Assembly (NCBI GenBank): GCA_947502885.1
Contig: CANNBP010000008.1
Coordinates: 124,001 to 188,000, forward strand
Source: an uncultured Aquimarina sp.
Lineage (GTDB): Bacteria; Bacteroidota; Bacteroidia; Flavobacteriales; Flavobacteriaceae
DNA length: 64,000 bases
Reading direction: 5' to 3'
Part shown: one piece after another, positions 25,601-34,102 of the stretch
Layout of the letters: each line of letters opens with the position of its first letter
Position numbering within the stretch: position 1 is the first letter of the stretch
Made by a program: the position numbers and the translations under genes
The notes under the pieces: generated by a model
What the model was told of the DNA's origin: nothing
Databases searched by the model: none
The model's input: only the letters and a program-made list of their open reading frames with translations

Positions 25601-28223
25601 GGCAGGGAAATCAAGAAAAAATGATCCTTCTGCGGCTACAATGTTATTGTTTTCTACAGATAAAAACACTTATACTGTTGGCGAAAAAGCAATTGTAACT
25701 TTTCCTTCTAGTGAAGGAGGGAGAGCATTGGTAACCGTAGAAAATGGTACCGAAGTTTTATCATCGCAATGGATACTTCCTAAAAAAGGAGAGACTAAAT
25801 TCGAATTGCCAATAGAAGAGTTATACACGCCAAACGTGTATATACATATTACATTACTACAGCCACATGCTAAAACGGCAAATGACTTACCAATACGTTT
25901 ATATGGCGTGGTTCCAATTTCTGTAGAGAACCCAAATACACGAATAAAGCCAAAATTAACAATACCTGATGTATTACGACCAGAAGAAACGATTACTTTA
26001 AAAGTAGGAGAATCTAAAGGTAAAGCTATGACTTATTCTATAGCTATTGTAGATGAAGGGTTATTGGATTTAACACGATTTAAAACACCTAATCCATGGG
26101 GGAGTTTTTATGCTCGAGAAGCACTGGGTGTAAAAACGTGGGATGTATATGATGATGTGATAGGTGCCTATGGGGGGAGTATTAATCAAATTTTTGCAAT
26201 AGGTGGTGATGCAGAGGCAGGAGGTAGTAGTTCAAAGAAAGCAAATCGTTTTAAACCTATGGTAATCTATGAAGGGCCATTTGAATTAAAAGAAGGAGAA
26301 ACTCGCGCACATCAAATCAAAATCCCAAAATATGTCGGTTCTGTACGTACTATGATTGTAGCTTCAAATGCAGATAAAGCAGCATACGGAAGTATAGAGA
26401 AAACAACTCCCGTACGCAAACCATTAATGGTATTAAGCTCGGTTCCTAGAAAAATAACTCCTGGAGAAAAAGTAACAGTTCCTGTAACTGTTTTTGCCAT
26501 GGAGAATAAGGTCAAAAATGTAAATATCATATTAAAACCTAATAAAGGGTTTAAAGTAATTGGCTCGACTCAGCAAAGTTTATCTTTTTCTCAACCCGAT
26601 GAAAAAATGGTCTATTTTGATATTGAGGTATTAGAAGGGGCTTCTGTAACAGATATCGAGGTTGTTGCTAGTGGTAATGGCGAAAAGGCATCCTATAATG
26701 TTCCTATTAATATAGTAAATCCAAATCCTATGACCACCGAACTGATGTCGGTTGTGTTAGAACCAAATAGCAGCAAAGAGGTGAATTTTGAAGCTTTTGG
26801 AGTAAATGGCAGTAATAGTGCAACAATAGAATTATCATCCTTGCCTCCTATGAATTTTGAAAGTAGGTTGCAATATTTAATTCGTTATCCTCACGGATGT
26901 ATTGAACAAACGACCTCTGCAGCATTTCCTCAATTATACTTAGGCAAGGTCTTTAGTCTCTCATCAGAGAAAAAACAAAAGATTCAGAAAAATATAGAAG
27001 CTGCCATCTATAAATTGAAACGTTTTATGCAGCCAAATGGAGGCTTATCTTACTGGCCAGGTTATACAAACCCAAATGACTGGGGAACTAGTTATGCAGG
27101 TCACTTTCTATTAGAAGCAAATAAACAGGGGTATGTGTTACCCATAGGCTTTAAAAGTAATTGGATTAACTATCAGCAGCAACAAGCCAAAAGGTGGAGA
27201 GATGATAATAATGATCTAGGACAGGCCTATCGCTTATATACTCTAGCTCTGGCAGGTAGTCCAGACTTGTCATCAATGAATCGATTAAGAGAAATGCCAG
27301 GATTATCAAATGATGCCAAATTAAGATTGGCGGCTACTTATGGATTAATTGGTAAAACTAATGCAGCAAATCAGTTATTGAATAAATCGACTATTGATTT
27401 TAAACCAAGAAGAAGTAATAGGTATAGTTACGGCTCTGTTAACCGTAATCGTGCCATGGCACTAGAAACTCTAATTGCCTTGGAGCAAAAGGATAAAGCA
27501 CAAAAAGTTGCAGTAGATTTGGCTAAAGAACTGTCTTCTAAAAATTGGATGAGCACTCAAACAACATCTTATGCGTTGTTAGCAATGGCTAAATATGCAG
27601 CGTATTTAGGAGGAAAAGGAGTGCAAGTAAATTATACGTTGAATGGAAATACATCAACGATTAATACAGACAGAACGATAGCAAGTTCTGGAGAAGTAAT
27701 GATTTTAGAAAATAACAAGCTGCTTCTTAAAAATAATAAGGACAATACTATTTTTGTACAAATAGCAACGAATGGTGTTTTACCTGTTGGAGAAGAAAAA
27801 GTGATTGAGCGAGGGTTAAAAGCTATTGTTGACTATAAAGATCGAGATGGTAAAATTATTAATATAACACAGTTATCTCAAGGAACAGATTTTGTGGCAG
27901 AGGTAACGATTACTAATATCAAAGCTTCAGAGGTTAAGGATATAGCGTTAACAGAGATTTTTCCTTCAGGTTGGGAAGTTGTAAATACCAGATTTACAGA
28001 TTTTGGATCGTTTGCAACAAATAAAGTTACACATACCGATATCCGAGATGATAGAGTGAATTTCTACTTTGATCTAAAACCTAAAGAAAGTAAGACAGTT
28101 ACGCTATTATTAAATGCTTCTTATTTAGGGAAGTATTATTTGCCAGGAATTCAATGTGAAGCCATGTATGATAATGAGTTCCTTGTAAGAACTCAAGGTA
28201 AATGGATCGAAGTAAAAAGATAG
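22698..28223 (+). CDS. Alpha-2-macroglobulin-family lipoprotein (YfhM-like)
   Basis: This 1841-residue protein has lipobox LLFSC (Cys19). N-terminal Ig-like macroglobulin domains are followed by an MG2/bait-like part (YLYGERGVWRPGD) and the thioester motif C1401-I-E-Q1404 in a HGCIEQTTSA context, then an alpha/alpha-toroid thioester domain and a C-terminal beta domain. Bacterial A2M traps and inactivates proteases that reach the periplasm, through a reactive thioester. It is typically encoded beside PBP1C, which repairs peptidoglycan; here pbpC is about 1.5 kb downstream. An Asn/Tyr-rich low-complexity stretch with YYYDDYYDYNW lies near residue 480. It ends in a strong terminator-like hairpin, so pbpC is transcribed separately. 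Confidence 0.95.
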   Translation: MHQSRIVCVLLFVALLFSCKKKDPRELAEANASELNKYQEYISDVSSGMISVSDNVYVVLQTPIQGWSDQQELDEGLLTVSPKVKGKVIAVNNRTISFQPEEDFEEDTTYTLTLDLEDLVKDLDENLDEEFVFSVKTLKQQFSVITDNLQSYSKDWQYIDGTLSASDQMEFDIAKQLIEAKQKDKKVAIKFSESAEQSRQFSFRIDSIQRFEEDSEVQIKWSGKSFDIDTEGDATLSVPGKNNFSVISISVANLENQYVEINFSDPIKKNQNFNGLVIISGVRNLKYTVKGNVLKVYPNKEVKGTLEVTVFEGIRSTDNYKLKNAYSEKISFQQPNPEIRLLQSGVILPTSNNLKFNFESINLRAVEVQVVKVFNNNVLQFLQNNNLGGSGNLRSVGRPIAKKLINLQENPSLNLSKWNAFAIDLKELITPDPGAIYRVELNYRKAYSLFKCSGEAGNDVSVEELAENYDQEEEPSFWNSSQYYYDDYYDYNWQERENPCSNSYYRDKKISANILASNLGVVVKKGANHSYMITVNDILTTSPLGNVEITFYNYQQQEMGVVTTDQQGITGFDADRPAYFAVAKLGKQQTYVKLNDGNALSVSKFDVSGVRLQKGIKGYLYGERGVWRPGDTLFLSFMLNDNANKLPKKHPVKFELRDPYGKVVHQQIQNDGTNNFYKFIVNTSDEAPTGNWQARVDVGGASFSKSLKIETIKPNRLKIKTTFEDEVLGLNTNSKGNLEVLWLHGAIAKRLKTDINVRFNAKKTSFKNFPGYVFDDPSRRFGTEEQEVFQGKLSEEGKLDFSIKPQLENKASGMLKASFITKVYENGGDFSTDVVSKDFSPYETYIGLNVPKGDKARGMLLTDTKHNFEVVSVDSKGTPKAVKDLEVFIYKVNWKWWWDSSDDNLSSYNRGSYHNEVFKTKVTTDHNGKANFKFELKYPEWGRYLVRVVDPNGGHATGKIMYIDWPGWAGKSRKNDPSAATMLLFSTDKNTYTVGEKAIVTFPSSEGGRALVTVENGTEVLSSQWILPKKGETKFELPIEELYTPNVYIHITLLQPHAKTANDLPIRLYGVVPISVENPNTRIKPKLTIPDVLRPEETITLKVGESKGKAMTYSIAIVDEGLLDLTRFKTPNPWGSFYAREALGVKTWDVYDDVIGAYGGSINQIFAIGGDAEAGGSSSKKANRFKPMVIYEGPFELKEGETRAHQIKIPKYVGSVRTMIVASNADKAAYGSIEKTTPVRKPLMVLSSVPRKITPGEKVTVPVTVFAMENKVKNVNIILKPNKGFKVIGSTQQSLSFSQPDEKMVYFDIEVLEGASVTDIEVVASGNGEKASYNVPINIVNPNPMTTELMSVVLEPNSSKEVNFEAFGVNGSNSATIELSSLPPMNFESRLQYLIRYPHGCIEQTTSAAFPQLYLGKVFSLSSEKKQKIQKNIEAAIYKLKRFMQPNGGLSYWPGYTNPNDWGTSYAGHFLLEANKQGYVLPIGFKSNWINYQQQQAKRWRDDNNDLGQAYRLYTLALAGSPDLSSMNRLREMPGLSNDAKLRLAATYGLIGKTNAANQLLNKSTIDFKPRRSNRYSYGSVNRNRAMALETLIALEQKDKAQKVAVDLAKELSSKNWMSTQTTSYALLAMAKYAAYLGGKGVQVNYTLNGNTSTINTDRTIASSGEVMILENNKLLLKNNKDNTIFVQIATNGVLPVGEEKVIERGLKAIVDYKDRDGKIINITQLSQGTDFVAEVTITNIKASEVKDIALTEIFPSGWEVVNTRFTDFGSFATNKVTHTDIRDDRVNFYFDLKPKESKTVTLLLNASYLGKYYLPGIQCEAMYDNEFLVRTQGKWIEVKR

Positions 28224-28248
28224 TAGAAGATGTATTAACAATATAGAA

Positions 28249-28280
28249 AAACCTATGGTATAGTTTTATACCATGGGTTT
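28249..28280 (+). terminator. Terminator after the alpha-2-macroglobulin gene
   Basis: A 14-bp stem with one G-T wobble (28249-28262 with 28267-28280, 4-base loop GTTT) begins 26 bases after the stop codon and is followed by a partly T-rich stretch. Confidence 0.75.
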
Positions 28281-28342
28281 TAAGTTTGTACTATAAATTA
28301 ATAAAATCACTACGACAGTAATTTGTGCATCAGCTCAATGAT

Positions 28343-28585
28343 TTATTCGATTTCCGAAGTAAAAATTTTATATAGTGGATTGTATTTTGGTTCTAGTTTG
28401 GCTTTAATAGTTAACAAGGTTTTATTGGTTTTTTTATCATTTTCATGGTCAACCTTTACTTGTTTCCAAATGCTTGAAAATAAATCAGCATACCTTGTTA
28501 CAGATGTTACAGTGGTGGCTTTACCATGCCCCGTTAAAACGATAGTTGAGTTTAACTTAGCAATAGTATAAAGAGTACGAATCAA
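28343..28585 (-). pseudogene. Possible gene remnant, 80 codons without ATG
   Basis: An open frame on the minus strand encodes a hydrophilic 80-residue sequence with protein-like composition (for example YADLFSSIWKQVKVD). It has no in-frame ATG; only a TTG at 28585 precedes it, and an in-frame stop lies directly upstream. The opposite-strand frame encodes an unlikely hydrophobic product. It may be a decayed fragment of a larger gene or chance. I do not recognise the family. Confidence 0.2.
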
Positions 28586-28670
28586 ATTTGGTTAAGAAAT
28601 TAGGATAAATAGTTAGGAGTAAAGTAGTAGTAAGCAACAAAAGAATTTGAATACAGAATTTAAAAAGAAA

Positions 28671-28706
28671 AAACCCACGGTACGGATAACATACCGTATG
28701 GGTTTC
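28671..28706 (-). terminator. Terminator for the 96-residue hypothetical gene
   Basis: AAACCC/GGGTTT and ACGGTA/TACCGT form a two-part stem with a 2-base bulge. It is followed on the minus strand by a T-rich run (A-rich on + at 28660-28672). It lies 24 bases beyond the stop at 28730. Confidence 0.65.
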
Positions 28707-28729
28707 AAGAGTATAATATAGCTTAAATA

Positions 28730-29020
28730 TTAGTTATAAATAGCTATATCTGTTATTGGGGCATAAGCTTTGATTCCTCCATCAAAAGATGCAAGTACTG
28801 TCAATTTTTGTTTAAGTGCAGTTAGAACAAATTGCTCTAAATTAGCAGGAACAACTACTGTAAAATAGGTCTTTGGTTGACCGCTTGGGTGAAAGTTAGC
28901 TATAGTTTTTCCATAAGCTGTACCGATACAACCAAATGTTCCCCATGGTCTATCATTTGTAGTTGATTTTACTGCGTCACTTACCTGTGGAATTGCTTCC
29001 TGTGTTATTGTATTACTCAT
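28730..29020 (-). CDS. Hypothetical 96-residue protein
   Basis: The protein is soluble, with no signal peptide or membrane segment. Its composition is protein-like, with a Pro/Trp-containing middle (DRPWGTFGCIGTAYG) and a C-terminal half suggesting an alpha/beta fold (FTVVVPANLEQFVLTALKQK). It is bracketed by a terminator on its 3' side and is transcribed against both neighbours, so it is an independent unit inserted between the A2M and pbpC genes. No family recognised. The start is the ATG at 29020. Confidence 0.65.
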   Translation of the reverse strand: MSNTITQEAIPQVSDAVKSTTNDRPWGTFGCIGTAYGKTIANFHPSGQPKTYFTVVVPANLEQFVLTALKQKLTVLASFDGGIKAYAPITDIAIYN

Positions 29021-29424
29021 GATGTTTAATTTTAATAGATATTCCTACTCTGTTTTATAGGTTTTTCGGATTCGACCCTTTGTAATCATAAAACGACTGT
29101 AGCTACCAAATCGAATGTTTTGTTTTTGATTACTTAATCATTGTTTGATACTTAGTTTAGTATCATTTACAGTTCAAAGATGAGGAATTAAAGCCTTGAG
29201 TTTTGTTGTAATGACATAAGCGTAGAGTATTTAATCATAAGTGACCAAAATTCATGTTTTAACGTTTTCCAGGATTACCTAATTTATGCGTTAACAATTA
29301 ATATTTTATTTTAAGAGATGTTGTTTTTAAAAATAGACTACTACTTTTGGGAAGGAGACGTTTTTTAGACCTTTATTTTTAGGAATTGAAATCTTTGATT
29401 GTAATGTTTATTAAATAATATGTC
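29021..29424. other. 404-base divergent intergenic region
   Basis: No gene seen. It contains the promoter for the ABM/pbpC unit at 29321-29349 and a 7-bp inverted repeat TGATACT/AGTATCA at 29146-29165 (6-base spacer), which could regulate the minus-strand gene. Confidence 0.6.
29321..29349 (+). promoter_or_regulatory. Promoter of the ABM-pbpC unit
   Basis: TTG at 29321-29323, 18-base spacer, then TACTTTTG at 29342-29349, an exact match to TAnnTTTG. The ATG of the first gene is 75 bases downstream. Confidence 0.65.
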
Positions 29425-29736
29425 ATGATAGTAGAACAAGCAGTTTTGTATATAAAAGAAAATCAATCTATGGCATTTGAGAAAGCCTTTAAAGAGGCGC
29501 AAAAAATCATTGCTAGTATGAAAGGATACATTGGTCACAAAGTGCTAAAATGTATAGAAGAAAAAGACAAGTACTTACTTCTTGTAGAGTGGGAAAATCT
29601 GGATGATCATGAAGTAGGTTTTAGAAAATCCAATGAATATCAAGAATGGAAAAAATTATTGCATCATTTTTACGATCCTTTTCCTGTGGTTCAACATTAT
29701 GCTTTAGTTGAAGATCTTTTTCTTCGCAAGAAATAG
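29425..29736 (+). CDS. Antibiotic biosynthesis monooxygenase (ABM)-family protein
   Basis: This 103-residue protein has the dimeric alpha/beta-barrel pattern of ABM-domain proteins: an IVEQAVLYIKE first strand, helix FEKAFKEAQKIIASMKGYIGHKV, then YLLLVEWENLDDHEVGFRKS and a closing helix before HYALV. ABM proteins include small monooxygenases and haem-degrading enzymes, but many have no known substrate. It starts 75 bases after a good promoter and ends 14 bases before pbpC, so it is probably co-transcribed with it. A functional link to cell-wall synthesis is not evident. Confidence 0.85.
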   Translation: MIVEQAVLYIKENQSMAFEKAFKEAQKIIASMKGYIGHKVLKCIEEKDKYLLLVEWENLDDHEVGFRKSNEYQEWKKLLHHFYDPFPVVQHYALVEDLFLRKK

Positions 29737-29750
29737 AATAATAGTAATTA

Positions 29751-32105
29751 ATGACAGAAAATTCTATAAAAAAATATATAAGTGCACACCCAAAACGGTT
29801 TATCGTTCTGGGAGCCCTTCTCATTTGGTATTACTTTGCTTTACCAAAACCTGTATTTAAAGAACCTCATGCTACAGTTCTTGAAACGAGAAAAGGAGAA
29901 TTGGTTGGAGCCAAAATTGCAATGGATGGGCAATGGCGTTTTCCAGAAGCAGATAGCGTTCCCAAAAAGTTTAGACAGTGTATCATTGCTTATGAAGATC
30001 AACAGTTTTATCGTCATTTGGGGTTTAACCCAGTTGCTATGACAGAGGCTATGTTTCAAAATATTAAAGCAGGAAAAGTTGTAAGAGGAGGAAGTACAAT
30101 TACCCAACAAGTAATTCGTCTAGCAAGAAAGGGGAAAAAGAGAACGTATTTTGAAAAACTTAAAGAGTTAATACTTGCTACCAGGTTAGAATTGGGTAAA
30201 TCGAAGCGGGATATTTTGAAATTATACGCTTCTTATGCTCCTTTTGGAGGAAATGTGGTAGGAATAGACATGGCAGCATGGCGGTATTTTGGATTGCCAG
30301 CGTATCAATTGTCATGGGCAGAATATGCTACTCTAGCTGTGCTACCTAATGCACCGTCTTTAATATACCCAGGAAAAAATCAAATTAAATTAGAGGCAAA
30401 AAGAAATAGACTTCTAAAAACATTATTAGAGCAGGAAACTATAGATTCATTAACGTATGAGTTATCTATCAGTGAACCTCTACCTAAAAAACCATATGCT
30501 TTACCGCAAGTAGCTCCTCATTTGCTTAGTAATATGGCAAAAAAACATGAAGGCCAAAGAGTTCAAACTACAATTGACCTAATACTTCAAAAACAGGTTA
30601 ATCAAGTAGTTGAAAAGCACTATGATGTATTTCGGCAAAATGAGGTGTATAATATGGCTATTTTGGTTATAGATGTTAATACAAGAAATGTTCTTAGTTA
30701 TGTTGGTAATACACCAACAGATAAAAACCATCAAAAAGATGTTGATATTATCAAGGCAGCAAGAAGTACTGGCAGTATTTTAAAACCTTTGTTATATGCT
30801 GCTATGATGGATAAAGGAGAGTTGTTACCCGAACAATTGGTAGCAGATATCCCAACAACAATTGCGGGATACTCGCCTAAAAATTATGATGAGACTTATC
30901 GTGGAGCCGTACCAGCAAATAGAGCTTTGGCACGTTCGCTCAATATTCCTGCTGTTAGATTGTTACAAAAATATGGTTTGCAAAGATTTAGAGATGAACT
31001 AAATGCTTTTCGAATTAAGGACATAAAGTATAGTGCTGATCATTATGGATTGTCTTTAATCATTGGTGGTGCAGAAAGTAATTTATGGGACTTGTGTAAA
31101 ACCTATGCTGGTTTTGTTGGAGCATTACATCATTACCAAAGTGATTCTGGAGTGTATTGGTCTAATGAATTTGTAGAACCTATTATGAATGCTAATGAAA
31201 AAGTTGATTTTGGTAAAAAAGTAGATCAAAAACCAATTTTTGGAGTCGGAAGTGTATGGTTGACATTTGAAGCAATGAAAAAAGTAAATAGGCCAGAAGG
31301 GGATGAAGCATGGGAGTTTTATGATTCGTCAAAAGAAATTGCCTGGAAAACAGGTACTAGTTTTGGAAATCGTGATGCTTGGGCAATCGGAGTAAATCAG
31401 AATCATGTTGTAGGGGTATGGGTGGGAAACGCAGATGGAGAAGGAAGACCCGAGCTTACCGGAATAAATTCTGCTGCACCGGTTTTGTTTGATGTATTTA
31501 ATTTATTACCCAACGCTAAGTGGTTTCCGACACCTTATGATGACCTTCAAGAGGTGTCAATTTGCACAAAAAGTGGTTTTTTGGCAGGAAATGAATGTCC
31601 TCAAAAAAAACAATATGTTACTTTTTTGGCAGTAGACAGTAAACATTGTCCATATCACCAATTAGTGCATTTAGATAGCAAACGGCAATTTCGGGTAAAT
31701 TCGTCGTGTGAGCCAATAGCAAGTATGATTCACGAACCATGGTTTGTTTTGCCTCCGTTACAAGAGTACTTTTTTAAGACGAATAATGCATCGTATAGGT
31801 CGTTACCACCTTATAAAAAAGGGTGTGTTAAGGAATCTGATATACCAATGGATTTTATTTTTCCAAAAGCAGGTAGTAGTGTTTATTTGCCAAAAGGATT
31901 TGATGGCAGTACCAACGAAGTTGTACTTAAAATTGCCCATAATCATCCAGAAACTTTGGTGTTTTGGTATATCGATGATCAGTTTATAGGAAACACCAAA
32001 CAGTTTCATGAAATAGCTGTTGCTCCTAAGCCAGGGATTCACGTAATTACAGTGTTAGATGAAAAAGGAAATGAATTAAAACGAAAAATAGAAATAAAAG
32101 AATAA
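29751..32105 (+). CDS. pbpC: Penicillin-binding protein 1C (bifunctional transglycosylase/transpeptidase)
   Basis: This 784-residue protein has one N-terminal membrane helix (about residues 15-30). The GT51 transglycosylase domain has catalytic E82 in YEDQQFYRH and GGSTITQQVIRLARKGKKRT. The transpeptidase has S342-I-L-K345, SLN in ARSLNIPA and KTGTSFGNRDAW. The C-terminal part (about 690-784) matches the BiPBP_C beta domain. It polymerises glycan strands and may crosslink them in the periplasm. PBP1C genes are commonly next to alpha-2-macroglobulin genes, as here, where the two are thought to act together after envelope attack. Full length, followed by a strong terminator. Confidence 0.95.
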   Translation: MTENSIKKYISAHPKRFIVLGALLIWYYFALPKPVFKEPHATVLETRKGELVGAKIAMDGQWRFPEADSVPKKFRQCIIAYEDQQFYRHLGFNPVAMTEAMFQNIKAGKVVRGGSTITQQVIRLARKGKKRTYFEKLKELILATRLELGKSKRDILKLYASYAPFGGNVVGIDMAAWRYFGLPAYQLSWAEYATLAVLPNAPSLIYPGKNQIKLEAKRNRLLKTLLEQETIDSLTYELSISEPLPKKPYALPQVAPHLLSNMAKKHEGQRVQTTIDLILQKQVNQVVEKHYDVFRQNEVYNMAILVIDVNTRNVLSYVGNTPTDKNHQKDVDIIKAARSTGSILKPLLYAAMMDKGELLPEQLVADIPTTIAGYSPKNYDETYRGAVPANRALARSLNIPAVRLLQKYGLQRFRDELNAFRIKDIKYSADHYGLSLIIGGAESNLWDLCKTYAGFVGALHHYQSDSGVYWSNEFVEPIMNANEKVDFGKKVDQKPIFGVGSVWLTFEAMKKVNRPEGDEAWEFYDSSKEIAWKTGTSFGNRDAWAIGVNQNHVVGVWVGNADGEGRPELTGINSAAPVLFDVFNLLPNAKWFPTPYDDLQEVSICTKSGFLAGNECPQKKQYVTFLAVDSKHCPYHQLVHLDSKRQFRVNSSCEPIASMIHEPWFVLPPLQEYFFKTNNASYRSLPPYKKGCVKESDIPMDFIFPKAGSSVYLPKGFDGSTNEVVLKIAHNHPETLVFWYIDDQFIGNTKQFHEIAVAPKPGIHVITVLDEKGNELKRKIEIKE

Positions 32106-32429
32106 TATATTGATCATTAAAGTCCTGTGGACAGAAGGGCACAGGACTTTAAAACAACAATTAAATAAAAAAACAGTTTTATGATTTCTAAATCATTTAA
32201 TCATAGTGTTGTCAGGATCGTAAATTCTGTTTCTTAACACGTTTTAGAAAACCTGCACCAAACAATTTAGTTGAAAAATGCAGGTTAAAGTGTTACATCA
32301 GTATAATATGTCAGACGATACCCCAAATTTAGCCTTTATGTAAAACTTTTTTTCTGTCATTGTATAAAATGCAGGTACAATTGTATGAAAAGTACATTTT
32401 GATGTATAAAGTGCTAAATCAAATATGTT
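32106..32429. other. 324-base intergenic region between convergent genes
   Basis: No gene seen. It holds the pbpC terminator (32117-32152) and a second inverted repeat AACCTGCA/TGCAGGTT at 32250-32257 and 32279-32286. A further TGCAGGT copy lies near 32371. Confidence 0.6.
32117..32152 (+). terminator. Intrinsic terminator-like hairpin after pbpC
   Basis: A perfect 13-bp stem, TTAAAGTCCTGTG (32117-32129) with CACAGGACTTTAA (32140-32152), around a 10-base loop. It starts 11 bases after the stop codon. Confidence 0.85.
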
Positions 32430-33335
32430 TTAATTGGCTTTATATACTAAACCAACAGTAAAAGATGATTCTTGATTATAGTTACGACCATTTAAATTGA
32501 TCCCATACCCAGCAGATACACCTACTACTTTTTTGTAAACAGGGGTATATACATCAAAATATAAGTTGGTATAATCGACTTCGGTCTGTGGTAAACCTAA
32601 AGGACCTCCGTTTGCATCAAATTCTGGAGTTGCAATATCATAACCAGATGTAGAGTCTTGAATTCCTAATTTGGCATGAGCATAGATCCAGTCATTGTAA
32701 TATCCTAATTTTAAGCTGTATAACATTGCATTCGGGATTTCGAAATCAGAATTGTCTCTGATGCTATATCCAATTTGTGCCTCGGTAAAAATATTGATTG
32801 CGGTACTATATTGTATTATTCCGCATCCATCTATAGCAGTAGCTTGATTTCCTAAAGATAAAATCCCGGATTCATTATAATCCCCTACAGGAAAAGTAAC
32901 TCCAGTAGCACCACCAATGGACAATTGTGATGAGTTCTCAAAAGTTTTTTTGAAAGCTTGTGCTTTTAAAAATAAGGATAAATCTTGTATACCATCTACT
33001 TGGTCTACTCCTTGTATTGGATCTAAAACCCCTTCAGAATTTGAAGTGGAGATATAGGGTATCGTTACTGTTGTAGAAAGCCAGTCTATAATACCATACT
33101 CACCATAAACGCTGGCTATTGAAGATGAAATTGTACCCATATTAGCAGGCCCTGCATCTGTTAGGGTTGTACCTCGATAAAAGCGATCATAACTTTTATA
33201 CGTATAACTAGAAGCAATAGTTAGGTCATTTTTTTTAGGGTAAAAACCACTTACAGGTGTTTGAGCAGAACTTAAGAACGGTATAGTCAATAGGAATACA
33301 GCCCCGAAGAGGGCAATTTTTGATTTGTGTGACAT
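32430..33335 (-). CDS. Outer-membrane beta-barrel protein (transporter/porin-like), function unknown
   Basis: This 301-residue protein has a signal peptide ending LSSAQ. The mature part is built of amphipathic beta strands with alternating aromatic and small residues, for example TIASSYTYKSYDRFYRG, YGEYGIIDWLSTTVTIPYI and a final FTVGLVYKAN strand. It resembles the 'transporter' or phenol-degradation-type outer-membrane beta-barrels of Bacteroidota, but no substrate can be assigned. It is monocistronic on the minus strand. Confidence 0.7.
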   Translation of the reverse strand: MSHKSKIALFGAVFLLTIPFLSSAQTPVSGFYPKKNDLTIASSYTYKSYDRFYRGTTLTDAGPANMGTISSSIASVYGEYGIIDWLSTTVTIPYISTSNSEGVLDPIQGVDQVDGIQDLSLFLKAQAFKKTFENSSQLSIGGATGVTFPVGDYNESGILSLGNQATAIDGCGIIQYSTAINIFTEAQIGYSIRDNSDFEIPNAMLYSLKLGYYNDWIYAHAKLGIQDSTSGYDIATPEFDANGGPLGLPQTEVDYTNLYFDVYTPVYKKVVGVSAGYGINLNGRNYNQESSFTVGLVYKAN

Positions 33336-33503
33336 GATTTAAATATTAGGTTAATAGTGCACTTAGACGGGGAGTAGATTGAATAGCTAACAGTACTTAG
33401 TGCTAAAATTGTGTTAAAACCACCTAATTAGTATGGGTACACGGTTTTCTAAAAGTAGAGTACGAGGTTTTATGTGATTAGTTTGGTTAAATCGTGCACT
33501 AAA

Positions 33504-33971
33504 TTACCACGTGGTATATGGATTATTAATCAATTGGGAATTATAATATTGATTATTTCCAGTTACTTCTTTTCCTAACCAATTAGGTTTTAAAAAAGTT
33601 TCATTTTCATCTCGAAGTTCAATTTCGGCTAGTATTAATCCCTTATTATCTCCCGAAAAAATATCAACCTCGAAGATATGATTACCTATATTAACCTCGT
33701 AACGTACTTTGTCGATAATTCCTTTTTCACAAAGTTTCATTAGTTGTTTGGCTTCAAGGATATCAATTTCTTTTTCCCATTCAAAACGAGAGGTGCCACT
33801 TTCATTACTTTTACCTTTAATCGTTAAAAAGCCTTTATCACCTTTAATACGTACTCTTACTGCACGTTCAGGGCTAGAGTTAAGATAGCCTTGCACAATT
33901 CGAATGCTTTTTTGTGCCTCATTTTTAAAGTTTTCAGAGGTCACCAAAAATTTACGTTCTATCTCAATCAT
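33504..33971 (-). CDS. CYTH-domain protein (triphosphate tunnel metalloenzyme family)
   Basis: This 155-residue protein starts MIEIERKFLV, the ExExK signature of CYTH/TTM enzymes. Tunnel strands RAVRVRIKGDKGFLTIKGKS and RFEWEKEI, and a late acidic FEVDIFSGDNKGLILAEIEL, complete the metal/triphosphate site. Family members hydrolyse inorganic tripolyphosphate or nucleoside triphosphates, or make cAMP; small bacterial ones are usually tripolyphosphatases. It is cytoplasmic and stands alone. The substrate is not determinable from sequence. Confidence 0.92.
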   Translation of the reverse strand: MIEIERKFLVTSENFKNEAQKSIRIVQGYLNSSPERAVRVRIKGDKGFLTIKGKSNESGTSRFEWEKEIDILEAKQLMKLCEKGIIDKVRYEVNIGNHIFEVDIFSGDNKGLILAEIELRDENETFLKPNWLGKEVTGNNQYYNSQLINNPYTTW

Positions 33972-34102
33972 AGATAAGTCATATTAAGTTTATACAAATA
34001 GTGCTTAAGGACTCAAAATTAAAATTAATAATCAGAATAAAAGGGTAGCGACTTGTAATAATGAAACAGTCAAAAATACATATAAATATTGTTTATAAGA
34101 TT

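Noticed and set aside
28323..28571. Plus-strand frame opposite the remnant, 82 codons
   Set aside because: Encodes an improbable hydrophobic, Ser/Cys-rich product; the opposite frame is more protein-like, and neither has supporting context.
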